DNA from: Sphaerisporangium flaviroseum
GTDB lineage: Bacteria; Actinomycetota; Actinomycetes; Streptosporangiales; Streptosporangiaceae
DNA: 64,000 nucleotides
Direction: 5' to 3'
Assembly: GCF_039537005.1 (NCBI RefSeq)
Contig: NZ_BAAAZR010000004.1
Location: 62,001-126,000 of the forward strand
In this document: positions 16,918-24,862 of the stretch, in pieces
Layout of the letters: each line of letters starts with the position of its first letter
How positions within the stretch are numbered: position 1 is the first letter of the stretch
Program-made: the position numbers and the translations under genes
The notes under the pieces: generated by a model
The model's database searches: none
The model's input: only the letters and a program-made list of their open reading frames with translations
What the model was told of the DNA's origin: nothing

Positions 16918-18453
16918 TCATGCTTGTTCGAGGAGGTCGGTGGCGGGGTTGTAGTAGGTGTCGGCTTGGCGGACGACGCCTTCCAGGCCCCTGCCTCGGT
17001 CGGGAGGGCGGCGGGTGACGCCGAAGGTGCCTTCGGCTATGGCGGTGAGGAGTGAGCTGTCGCAGACGCGGTCGAGGAGGTCCACGGTCTCGGAGAGCAC
17101 CTGGCGGGCGCGTTCGGCGACGAAGCCGCCGGGGGCGGGGACGAAGTCCTCGTGCAGGGCGCCGACCGCCCGCCGCACGTAGCGGACGTTCTCCAGGGCG
17201 AGGTCCCGGTCGGACAGCCAGGGAGTGTGGATGCCCTCGGTCATCATGCCGATGAGCAGGATGGACTGCCCGGTCAGGACCCCGGCCAGGTTGAAGAAGG
17301 CGTCCAGCAGGTACCCGGCGAAGATATTGCCCGTCATGTGCTTGGTGGGCGGCATGTACTTCAGCGGCGCGTCGGGAAACAGCTCCCGTACGAGCTGCGC
17401 GTGCGCCAGCTCCAACCTGAACGAATCCGGAATATCAGGATTGATCTCGAAAGCATGGCCCAACCCGAGCTGCCAGTCCGCCAGCCCCGCCTCGTGGCCG
17501 AACCGCTCGTTGAGCAGCTGCGACGCCACGACCGTGTGCGCCGCGTCCACGGCGTCGGCCGTGGTGAGGTAGTTGTCCTCGCCGGTGTTGATGACGATCC
17601 CCGCCCGGGCGTGGACCTGCCGGGAGAACCGCTGGTCCACGAAGGTACGGATCGGGTTGATGTCGCGGAAGATGATCCCGTACATGCAGTCGTTGAGCAT
17701 CATGTCGAGCCGCTCGAGCCCGGCCAGCGCGGCGATCTCCGGCATGCACAGGCCGCTCGCGTAGTTCGTCAGCCGCACGTACCTGCCGAGCTCGGCGGAC
17801 ACCTCGTCCAGCGCGGCCCGCATCAGCCGGAAGTTCTCCTGCGTGGCGTACGTGCCGGCGTACCCCTGCCTGGTCGCGCCCTCGGGCACGTAGTCCAGCA
17901 GGGACTGCCCGGTGGACCTGATCACGGCGATCACGTCGGCGCCCTCCCGCGCCGCCGCCTGCGCCTGCGGGATGTCCTCGTAGATGTCGCCCGTCGCGAC
18001 GATGAGGTAGATCCAGGGCATGGCCGGGTCGCCGTGCTCGCGCAGGAGCCGCTGACGCTCCGCCCGGTTGTGGTCGATCGTGGCGATGCCGCGCGCGACC
18101 GCCGCCCGCGCGTGCTTTCGCGCCAGCGTGGCCCGCGCGCCGGTGGGGACGGCGAACGTGGTCTCCAGCAGGGACAGCGGGTCGCCGAGCTCGATGCCGT
18201 GCTCGTTCAGCGCGTGGAAGACGGGAAGCGCGACGCCGTGCTCCAGCCCCGCCTGCTCGCGTACGGCGTCGGTGATGCGGTTCACCCAGGGAGTGCCGTC
18301 GGCGTCGGCGCCGGTGACCCCGGCCAGGCGGAGCACCGCCCGCTCGACCGACACCGTGGTGTGGGTCCGTGCCAGCTCGATGACCGGCTCGGCCGCGCGG
18401 GCCGCCAGCGCCCGGGCCTTGGACACGACCGCCGGGTCCAGTCCCAGTTTCAC
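16918..18453 (-). CDS. kamD: Lysine 5,6-aminomutase alpha subunit
   Basis: A 511-aa TIM-barrel catalytic subunit that pairs with KamE. It contains family segments such as YLIVATGDIYEDIPQAQAAA, IRSTGQSLLDYVPEGATRQG, LTNYASGLCMPEIAALAG, MLNDCMYGIIFRDINPIRT, INTGEDNYLTTADAVDA and KYMPPTKHMTGNIFAGY; length matches known KamD. The frame is open for another 200 codons upstream, but the GTG at 18453 overlaps the kdd stop (GTGA) and begins VKLGLDPAVVSKARALAAR as expected. A 115-bp gap separates it from kamE, which has its own ribosome site. Confidence 0.93.
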   Translation of the reverse strand: MKLGLDPAVVSKARALAARAAEPVIELARTHTTVSVERAVLRLAGVTGADADGTPWVNRITDAVREQAGLEHGVALPVFHALNEHGIELGDPLSLLETTFAVPTGARATLARKHARAAVARGIATIDHNRAERQRLLREHGDPAMPWIYLIVATGDIYEDIPQAQAAAREGADVIAVIRSTGQSLLDYVPEGATRQGYAGTYATQENFRLMRAALDEVSAELGRYVRLTNYASGLCMPEIAALAGLERLDMMLNDCMYGIIFRDINPIRTFVDQRFSRQVHARAGIVINTGEDNYLTTADAVDAAHTVVASQLLNERFGHEAGLADWQLGLGHAFEINPDIPDSFRLELAHAQLVRELFPDAPLKYMPPTKHMTGNIFAGYLLDAFFNLAGVLTGQSILLIGMMTEGIHTPWLSDRDLALENVRYVRRAVGALHEDFVPAPGGFVAERARQVLSETVDLLDRVCDSSLLTAIAEGTFGVTRRPPDRGRGLEGVVRQADTYYNPATDLLEQA

Positions 18454-19589
18454 GCGTCCCGCCCATCCTGCGCCGGCTCCACGCGTCGTTCCGGTCCGTG
18501 TTCCACGCGTCCTCCATCCAGCGCGGGCTCCACGCGTCGCTCGAAGAGACGCCGGACGCCGGGTTCGGCGCGCAGGAGGTCCAGAGCCAGCGCGGCGTGG
18601 CCGGGCACGTAGCCGTTGCCCACCAGCATGGTGACGTCGGCGGCCAGCCCTTCGGCGCCCAGCGCGGCGGCGCTGAAGGAGGTGGCCATGGAGAAGAAGA
18701 CGACGATTCCGCCGTCGCGGGTGGACAGCAGGGCCCCGCCCTCGCATCCGGGCACGTCGACGCAGACGACCGTGACGTCCGCCGGTCCGCCCGCCTGCCG
18801 TACGGAGCCGGCGAGGGCGACGGGGTCGCGGGCGTCGGCGATCACCACCGCGTCCGCCAGCCCCGCCTCCTCCAGCAGCGTGGCCTCCGCGGCGTGCGGG
18901 ACGATCCCGACCAGGTGACGAGCACCTGCCCTGCGCGCCGCCGCCAGCGACAGCGAGCCGCTCTTCCCCGCGGCACCGATCACGGCGACGACCGGGCCGG
19001 AACCCTGGCGCGGTCCGGACTCCGCGTGACATGGGACGTACCGGCGGACCACGCGGTCGGTGAGGGCCGGGGCCCCGCACACGTCCATGACCGCGAGGGC
19101 GAGCGGGACCGGCAGGTCGTCGGGGAGCACCGCGGCGATCGAGCGGGCGAACAGGATGGCGTGCCCGTCGGCGGGGACCTGCTCCGACAGGCCGTCCCAG
19201 CGCGCCAAGCCGTCGGACAGCGCGAGTGGCGTGAGCGTGAGCGAGACCAGGGTCGCGACCCGGTGCCCCGGCTTCAGGCCGAGCGGCGAGGAGGGAGTGA
19301 CCTCGTCCACGACGCCGACCAGCATGCCTCCCGATCCGGTCACCGGGTTGTGCATCTTGCCGCGCGCACCGACGATCTCCAGCACCTCGGCCCTGATGGC
19401 GGCGCCGTCGCCGCCGTGCTTGGCGGAGAGCTGCCGGTAGGAGGCGGCGTCGAGGTTCAGCCGCTCGACCCGGAGGCGTACCTCACCGGGACGCAGGCCG
19501 GGTGAGGCATCGAGGCGCAGAGCCGCCTGGGGCAGCACGCCGCTCGGCTCCAGCACGCGGTGCAGGCCGATGGGAGAGGTGTCGATCAT
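18450..19589 (-). CDS. kdd: L-erythro-3,5-diaminohexanoate dehydrogenase, with repeat-derived C-terminal tail
   Basis: A 379-aa NAD-dependent oxidative deaminase that makes 5-amino-3-oxohexanoate. The N-terminal half carries GARGKMHNPVTGSGGMLVG, and a Rossmann fold follows with VAVIGAAGKSGSLSLAAARRAG and VVFFSMATSFSAAALGAEG. The family is usually near 345 aa; the extra ~30 C-terminal residues are quasi-repetitive (RRVEPALDGGRVEHGPE then RRVEPAQDG) and arise from tandem GGCTCCACGCGTC-like DNA repeats at 18475-18540. The ATG overlaps the stop of a 62-codon upstream ORF (ATGA), and its own ribosome site is poor. Confidence 0.9.
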   Translation of the reverse strand: MIDTSPIGLHRVLEPSGVLPQAALRLDASPGLRPGEVRLRVERLNLDAASYRQLSAKHGGDGAAIRAEVLEIVGARGKMHNPVTGSGGMLVGVVDEVTPSSPLGLKPGHRVATLVSLTLTPLALSDGLARWDGLSEQVPADGHAILFARSIAAVLPDDLPVPLALAVMDVCGAPALTDRVVRRYVPCHAESGPRQGSGPVVAVIGAAGKSGSLSLAAARRAGARHLVGIVPHAAEATLLEEAGLADAVVIADARDPVALAGSVRQAGGPADVTVVCVDVPGCEGGALLSTRDGGIVVFFSMATSFSAAALGAEGLAADVTMLVGNGYVPGHAALALDLLRAEPGVRRLFERRVEPALDGGRVEHGPERRVEPAQDGRDA

Positions 19590-19774
19590 GGAGCTTCGGC
19601 GATGCCGAGGCCAGTGGAACGAGTGGGGCCGAGGGCCCCCGCGACCGCGGCCGTCACGGTGAGCCGGTCGATGACCCCGCCCGCCGTCGCCTCGGTGGAC
19701 ACGGACGGCGCGGGCGCCGCCGGCCCGGTGAACGCGGTCCAGCCGCCCTCTTCACGGAAAGACAACTTTCGCAT
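19586..19774 (-). CDS. Hypothetical 62-residue protein leading the kdd operon
   Basis: A 62-codon ORF, MRKLSFREEGGWTAFTG at the N terminus and GLGIAEAP at the C terminus, with mostly G/C third positions. Its TGA overlaps the kdd ATG, and kdd lacks a good ribosome site of its own, so translation of this ORF probably drives kdd. No family is recognised. It could be a real small protein of the lysine pathway, a translated leader, or the remnant of a larger gene; lysine 2,3-aminomutase, which would be expected in this pathway, is absent from the window. Confidence 0.45.
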   Translation of the reverse strand: MRKLSFREEGGWTAFTGPAAPAPSVSTEATAGGVIDRLTVTAAVAGALGPTRSTGLGIAEAP

Positions 19775-19801
19775 CGTTCACCGTCCTCACGAATCTCGTT
19801 T

Positions 19802-19819
19802 CCTGACTGGTCACTCAGG
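19802..19819. promoter_or_regulatory. Imperfect palindrome between kdd and kce operons
   Basis: CCTGACTGGTCACTCAGG matches its own complement at 7 of 9 positions per arm and sits in the 90-bp divergent promoter region, 45 bp before the kce start. It is a candidate operator for coordinate control of the two lysine-degradation transcripts; no regulator gene is adjacent. Confidence 0.35.
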
Positions 19820-19864
19820 CGAACATCTTGTCCCACCCATGGCTGTCCAGGCAATATCTGCGCC

Positions 19865-20686
19865 ATGACAACCTCGACGCTCATCACGGTCGCCCCGACG
19901 GGAGCCGAGGCGGCCAAGGCCGCCAATCCCCAACTCCCGGTGACGCTGGACGAGCTGGTGACGACCGCGAAGCAGTGCGAGGACGCCGGAGCGGCGGTCA
20001 TCCACGTGCACATCCGCGATGACGACGCCCGGCCGACCCTCGACCTCGCCCGGCTGAGGGACACGGTGACCGCACTGCGCGCCGCGACCTCGCTGGTGAT
20101 TCAGCTCTCCACCGGCGGCGCGGTGACCGACCCGTACGCCGACCGCCTCAAGGTGCTGGACGCCGGTCCGGACGCGTGCTCGCTGACCTGCGGCACCGTC
20201 AACTTCGGCGACGACGTCTTCATGAACCCGTGGCCGTTCATGGCCGAGCTCTACCAGGCGACGCAGAGCCTCGCGATCGTCCCGGAGTTCGAGCTGTTCG
20301 ACCTCGGCCACATCGCCTCGCTGCACCGGCTGCTGGACCGGTACGGCCCGCCGCACGGCGGGCGGGTGCACTGCGACCTGGTGATGGGCGTGCGGGGCGG
20401 GTTCGACGGCGACCTCGCCACGATGGCGGCGGCCGTACGGGCGCTGCCGGAGGGGGCCACCTGGTCGGCGACCGGGATCGGGCGGGCCTCGCTGCCGGTC
20501 CTGTTCGGCGCTCTGGCGGCAGGCGGGCACCTGCGGGTCGGCATGGAGGACACCGTGACCTACGCCAAGGGCCGCCCGGTCCGGGACAACGCCGAGCTGG
20601 TCGAGCGGGCGGCACGCGCCGCGGAGATCGCCCAACGCCCCCCGATGCCCACCTCTCAGGCCCGCGCCTTCCTCGGCGTCGGCTGA
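19865..20686 (+). CDS. kce: 3-keto-5-aminohexanoate cleavage enzyme (BKACE/DUF849 family)
   Basis: A 273-aa TIM-barrel Zn enzyme that condenses 3-keto-5-aminohexanoate with acetyl-CoA to yield 3-aminobutyryl-CoA and acetoacetate. The zinc-site HxH is in AAVIHVHIRDDDARPTLDL (residues ~45-50), and the other DUF849 landmarks are VIQLSTGG, CSLTCGTVNFGDDVFMNPW, PEFELFDLGH and GHLRVGMEDTVTYAKG. A longer frame reaches back to 19502, but that part is the opposite-strand small ORF; ATG at 19865 gives the family length. It is divergent from the kdd-kamD-kamE-kal transcript and supplies the step between Kdd and Kal. Confidence 0.92.
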   Translation: MTTSTLITVAPTGAEAAKAANPQLPVTLDELVTTAKQCEDAGAAVIHVHIRDDDARPTLDLARLRDTVTALRAATSLVIQLSTGGAVTDPYADRLKVLDAGPDACSLTCGTVNFGDDVFMNPWPFMAELYQATQSLAIVPEFELFDLGHIASLHRLLDRYGPPHGGRVHCDLVMGVRGGFDGDLATMAAAVRALPEGATWSATGIGRASLPVLFGALAAGGHLRVGMEDTVTYAKGRPVRDNAELVERAARAAEIAQRPPMPTSQARAFLGVG

Positions 20687-20709
20687 GCTCCGGCGCGGCG
20701 CCGGAGCTC
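20685..20709. terminator. Bidirectional terminator between kce and the oligopeptidase gene
   Basis: A 12-bp perfect inverted repeat with a single central base: GAGCTCCGGCGC (20685-20696) and GCGCCGGAGCTC (20698-20709). It overlaps the kce stop codon, and its right arm is the first of three tandem 32-bp repeats. Confidence 0.75.
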
Positions 20710-20789
20710 GTCCGCCGTATTCCGGCGCCGCACCGGAGCTCGTCCGCCGTATTCCGGCGCCCTACCGGGGCTCGTCCGCCGTCAACGCC
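20703..20789. repeat. Three 32-bp repeats at the 3' end of the oligopeptidase gene
   Basis: Copies begin GG(A/G)GCTCGTCCGCCGT at 20703, 20735 and 20767. The third contains the last codons of the minus-strand oligopeptidase (TADEPR), whose stop at 20762-20764 falls at the end of copy 2. It is another duplication of coding end plus flank. Confidence 0.85.
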
Positions 20790-22801
20790 TCCAGGATGAA
20801 AGCGAAGATCTCGGACTCGTAGGCGAGGTGGGCGTAGCGGCCGGTGGGGCCGCTGTGGGCGCCCTCGTCGACCTCCACGCGGAACAGCACGGCCGAGTCG
20901 CCGGTCGCGCGCAGCTTGGCCACCCATTTGGCCGGCTCGTGGACCAGCACGCGCGGATCGTGGACGGCTCCGGTGACCAGCAGCGGCGGGCGCTTCCCCT
21001 CGGGCACGTTGTCGTACGGCGAGTAGGCGAGCAGCCAGTCGAAGTCCTCGCGGCGGCGCGGGTCGCCCCACTCCTCCCACTCGTTGACGGTCAGCGGGAT
21101 GGAGGCGTCCAGCATGGTCGTCACGACGTCCACGAACGGCACCTCGGCGACGACGGCGGCCCAGCGGTCGGGGCGCATCCCGTACACGGCCGCCTGGAGC
21201 AGCCCGCCGGCCGACCTGCCACGGGTGGCGATGCCGGAGACGCGGCCGTCGGCGAGCCAGTCCGCGACGTCGATGTAGTCGTGGAAGCTGCTGGTCTTGG
21301 CGCCGTATCGTCCCTGGAACCACCAGTGGCGGCCCATCTGGCCACCGCCGCGGATGTGCGCCTCGGCGAACACGACGCCCCGGTCGAGCAGCACCGACAG
21401 GGCCGTGTCGAAGGCGGGGTCGTCCGTGGCCTCGTAGGCGCCGTACCCGTGGAGCAGGCAAGGAGCCGAGCCGTCCAGCGCCACGTCCGCCCGGCGGGCG
21501 ATCGTCACGGGAACCCGGACGCCGTCGCGTGCGGTGACCCAGTGCCGCTCGCTGACGTAGTCCGAGGGGTCGTAGCCCGGCACCTCGGCCACCTTGACGA
21601 GCGTCCGCTCGCCGGTGTCCAGGTCGAGGGAGTACCAGCGGGTCGGCTCGGTGTACGAGCCGGTCTCGATGGTGATCGACCGGGTGTCGTAGACCTCGTT
21701 GCGCACGTGCGCGAGCCTGCCCGTGGGCAGCTCCGAACCGACCTCGTACGGCTCGCCGCCGTCGAGGGGCAGGATCCGGAGCAAGGGCTCGCCGCCCCTG
21801 CGCAGGCTGACCACGATGTGGTGGGCGAAGCAGTCGGCCGCGTGAACGCGCTCCCCCGGGCCCGGCTCGCCGAGCGGGGTCCACTCGCCGACCGTCCCGG
21901 AAGCGTCGAGGGCCGCGGTGACCGTACGGAACTCGGGGTGCGCGTCGTCGGTCACGATCACCAGGCGGTTCGCGGTGGCGTCGTGGTCGACGCGGTACTC
22001 GCGGCCGGGACGGCGGCCCGCGACCGAGCGCGGCTCGGCGCCGCCCAGCAGCCAGACCTCGGTGGTGTCGCGGCTCGCGGCCGTGACGGTGATCAGCTCG
22101 CCGGACCGGGTGGCGCGCACCGTGAGCTCGAAGCGCCGGTCGTCCTCACGGAGCACCAGCGTGTCGCCTTCCCCGCCGCCGGGATCGGTGGCGCCGAGGA
22201 CGTGGCGGCGCACCTCGTGCGGGCGGTAGGCGGCGTCCACGACGGTGTAGAAGAACTCGCGGGAGTCGGCCGACCAGGCTCCGGTGTAGTAGGTGCCCGG
22301 CACCCGGCCGGGGAGGTCCTCACCTGTGGTCAGGTCGCGGAAGCGCAGCTCGTAGACCTCGTCGCCGGTGGTGTCGACCGAGTAGGCCAGGTAGCGGTCG
22401 CACGGGCTGACCTCGCACACCCCCAGCTCGACGTAGCCGGTGGCCGCCGCGAGAGCGTCGAGATCAAGTACGGAAATCGTGGCTTCCTCTGATTTATCAT
22501 CCTTTTTACGGCAGAGCTCGCCGAATTCTCTTCCGGAAACGGTGCGGGTGTAGTAGACAAAAGCCCCACGGCGCCAACTGACTGAAGACTCAGTCTCGGG
22601 CGTCCGTACAGCCATTTTGCTGACGAGCTCCTGTCGGAGGTGGGCGGTATGGGCCATTTGAGCCTCGTAGTGACCCCGCTCGGCCACGAGGTGCCCGTGC
22701 ACCGCCTCAGCGTCCCGCATCCAGTCGTAGTCATCGGTCCGATCGACCCCGTGCAGCGAGTGGATCGACGGTCTGCGGGGAGCTGTGGGAGGCGCTGTCA
22801 T
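20762..22801 (-). CDS. ptrB: Oligopeptidase B (S9A prolyl oligopeptidase family)
   Basis: A 679-aa cytoplasmic serine peptidase that trims short peptides after basic residues. The N-terminal ~390 residues form the beta-propeller (opening DDYDWMRDAEAVHGHLVAE), and the C-terminal catalytic domain has YGAYEATDDPAFD, HIRGGGQMGRHWWFQGR, the nucleophile elbow TRGRSAGGLLQ (Ser ~530), the Asp in TGAVHDPRVL and the His in DEGAHSGPTGRY. Length fits PtrB. The start is ATG at 22801 with a weak ribosome site. A perfect palindrome lies 20 bp upstream. It is divergent from the peptide transporter operon, so peptide import and degradation share one promoter region. Confidence 0.92.
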   Translation of the reverse strand: MTAPPTAPRRPSIHSLHGVDRTDDYDWMRDAEAVHGHLVAERGHYEAQMAHTAHLRQELVSKMAVRTPETESSVSWRRGAFVYYTRTVSGREFGELCRKKDDKSEEATISVLDLDALAAATGYVELGVCEVSPCDRYLAYSVDTTGDEVYELRFRDLTTGEDLPGRVPGTYYTGAWSADSREFFYTVVDAAYRPHEVRRHVLGATDPGGGEGDTLVLREDDRRFELTVRATRSGELITVTAASRDTTEVWLLGGAEPRSVAGRRPGREYRVDHDATANRLVIVTDDAHPEFRTVTAALDASGTVGEWTPLGEPGPGERVHAADCFAHHIVVSLRRGGEPLLRILPLDGGEPYEVGSELPTGRLAHVRNEVYDTRSITIETGSYTEPTRWYSLDLDTGERTLVKVAEVPGYDPSDYVSERHWVTARDGVRVPVTIARRADVALDGSAPCLLHGYGAYEATDDPAFDTALSVLLDRGVVFAEAHIRGGGQMGRHWWFQGRYGAKTSSFHDYIDVADWLADGRVSGIATRGRSAGGLLQAAVYGMRPDRWAAVVAEVPFVDVVTTMLDASIPLTVNEWEEWGDPRRREDFDWLLAYSPYDNVPEGKRPPLLVTGAVHDPRVLVHEPAKWVAKLRATGDSAVLFRVEVDEGAHSGPTGRYAHLAYESEIFAFILEALTADEPR

Positions 22802-22820
22802 GGCTGGAAGCTAACACTTC

Positions 22821-22836
22821 GACTGAGCGATCAGTC
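22821..22836. promoter_or_regulatory. Palindromic operator candidate upstream of the oligopeptidase gene
   Basis: GACTGAGCGATCAGTC is a perfect 6-bp inverted repeat around GCGA, of the type bound by TetR-family repressors, 20 bp from the ptrB ATG and 120 bp from the start of the divergent peptide transporter operon. Confidence 0.5.
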
Positions 22837-22955
22837 AATGCCGTTCCGCGCCGCCCGCCACCCGTCTCCACCCGGCTGACGCCCTAGCCTCACCGCCCCG
22901 AACCCCCTCTCCACCCACCGTCCCGAACCCCCGAATGCGCCCCCCGGAGGACGAT

Positions 22956-24860
22956 ATGCCGATATTTCCCCGTACTCGGACGTCGCTGGTGGGCCTCGCT
23001 CTCGTCGCCGGGCTGGTCGCCGGCAGCAGCCTGGCCGCACCCGCCCACGCCACACCCGCGCACACTCTGACCGCCCTACCGCACGAGGCGCCGGCGCTCG
23101 CCGCTCCGCCCAGTCCCGGCCCGTCCCAGGGCAAGAGGGTCTTCACGGTCGGCATCCAGTCGGACGTGGACTCGGTGAACCCCTTCACCGGCATCGTGGT
23201 CGAGGCCTACGAGGTCTGGGGCCTGATGTACGACACGCTGATCGGCTACAGCGCCAAGGACTTCACGCCCGTGCCCGGCCTCGCCGAGTCGTGGACCGAG
23301 GCGACGGACAAGAAGAGCTGGACCTACAAGATCCGCTCTGGCGTGAAGTGGACGGACGGCAAGCCCCTCACCGCGCGGGACGCCGCCTACACCTTCAACC
23401 GCATCATCAACGGCGAGTACGAGCAGACCAACTACGGCAACTACGTCACAAACATCACCAAGGCCGAGGCCCCCGACGACACGACGCTGATCCTGCACGT
23501 CAAGAGGCCCACGCCCATCATGACCCGCCTCGCCGTGCCCATCCTGCCCGAGCACATCTGGAAGGACATCGACGCCAAGAAGGTCAAGTCCTTCAGCAAC
23601 GAGCCGTCGGGCGCTCCCATCGTCGGGTCCGGGCCCTTCACGCTGATCGAGCGGAAGAAGGGGCAGTTCATCCGGATGGCCGCCAACCCCGGCTACTGGC
23701 GCGGCGCTCCCAAGATCGACGAGCTCGTCTACCGGGTCTTCACCAACTCCGACGCCCAGGCGCAGGCGCTGACCCGAGGCGAGATCGACTACGCCTTCGA
23801 CCTGCAGGCCAACGTCTTCAAGTCGCTCAAGAACCGGCCGGGCATCACCACCAGGGCGTCGAAGTACAGCGGCTTCAACGAGATCGGGTTCAACAACGGG
23901 GCGGCGCTGGCCGACGGCACGCCCATCGGCGACGGCCACCCGGCGCTGAAGGACAAGCAGGTCCGGCTGGCCATCTCCTCGGCCATCGATCGGAAGACCC
24001 TGGTCAACCGGGTGCTCGACGGCAACGGCGAGCCGGGCACCACCGCCGTGCCGCCGATCTACGCCAACCTGCACTACGAACCGCCGGTCAAGCAGGACTT
24101 CGACCCGGCGAAGGCCGGACAGCTCCTCGACGCCGCCGGATACACCAAGGGATCCGACGGCATGCGGGAGAAGGACGGCAAGAAGCTGTCGCTGCGGCTG
24201 TTCACCCGGCAGGAGTCGCAGGAGTCGCAGAACACCGGCGAGTTCGTCAAGGGCTGGCTCAAGGACGTCGGCATCGACGTCAAGGTCAAGGTGGTGTCGG
24301 AGGACGCGCTCACCGAGATCATCGGCCGGGGTGAGTTCGACATGTACGAGTGGGGATGGGTGGTCGAGCCGGACCCCGACTACCAGCTGTCGGTGTTCAC
24401 CTGCGGAAAGCGCAGCTACAAGGACGGCAACGCCATCTACGCCGACCTGTCCGACTCCTTCTACTGCAACCCGGCCTACGACAAGCTGTACGAGGCGCAG
24501 TCCGGTGAGACGGACCCGGCCAAGCGGGCCGAGATGGTCAAGCAGATGCAGCAGATGGTCTACGAGGACGCCGCCTACGCCATCACCTACTACTACGACG
24601 ACAACGTCGCCTACCGCAGTGACCGCTGGACCGGGTTCGTGCCCCAGCCCGACCCCGACGGCTCGGTGCTGTTCCAGTACGGCACCTACTCCTACCTCAA
24701 CCTCCAGCCGGTCGCGGCGGCCCGGAAGGACGCGGCGTCCAGCGGTTCCAACACGGGCCTGCTCGTGGGCATCGGAGCCGGGGTGGTCCTGCTCGGCGCC
24801 GCCGCCGTTCTGGTGTTCTCCCGCAGGCGCCGGACCGCGACCGCCGACGAGCGGGAGTAG
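22956..24860 (+). CDS. Peptide ABC transporter substrate-binding protein, anchored by a C-terminal membrane helix
   Basis: A 634-aa SBP_bac_5 family protein that captures oligopeptides or similar ligands outside the cell. The N terminus is a Sec signal peptide (cleavage near AAPAHA) with no lipobox cysteine. Family features include GKRVFTVGIQSDVDSVNPF, the periplasmic-binding domain start LAESWTEATDKKSWTYKIR, and GKPLTARDAAYTFNRI. Unusually, the chain ends in a transmembrane segment, LLVGIGAGVVLLGAAAVLVF, followed by RRRR, so it is held by its C terminus instead of a lipid. ATG at 22956 has GGAGG 5 nt upstream. It heads the transporter operon. Confidence 0.92.
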   Translation: MPIFPRTRTSLVGLALVAGLVAGSSLAAPAHATPAHTLTALPHEAPALAAPPSPGPSQGKRVFTVGIQSDVDSVNPFTGIVVEAYEVWGLMYDTLIGYSAKDFTPVPGLAESWTEATDKKSWTYKIRSGVKWTDGKPLTARDAAYTFNRIINGEYEQTNYGNYVTNITKAEAPDDTTLILHVKRPTPIMTRLAVPILPEHIWKDIDAKKVKSFSNEPSGAPIVGSGPFTLIERKKGQFIRMAANPGYWRGAPKIDELVYRVFTNSDAQAQALTRGEIDYAFDLQANVFKSLKNRPGITTRASKYSGFNEIGFNNGAALADGTPIGDGHPALKDKQVRLAISSAIDRKTLVNRVLDGNGEPGTTAVPPIYANLHYEPPVKQDFDPAKAGQLLDAAGYTKGSDGMREKDGKKLSLRLFTRQESQESQNTGEFVKGWLKDVGIDVKVKVVSEDALTEIIGRGEFDMYEWGWVVEPDPDYQLSVFTCGKRSYKDGNAIYADLSDSFYCNPAYDKLYEAQSGETDPAKRAEMVKQMQQMVYEDAAYAITYYYDDNVAYRSDRWTGFVPQPDPDGSVLFQYGTYSYLNLQPVAAARKDAASSGSNTGLLVGIGAGVVLLGAAAVLVFSRRRRTATADERE

Positions 24861-24862
24861 CC

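Noticed and set aside
16918..19080. kamD with a 200-codon N-terminal extension
   Set aside because: The extension is kdd read out of frame, Arg/Gly-rich and without similarity; GTG 18453 overlaps the kdd stop and gives the family length.
19502..20686. kce with a longer N terminus from 19502
   Set aside because: The extra 120 residues are antisense to kdd and the small leader ORF; known Kce proteins begin at the ATG at 19865.
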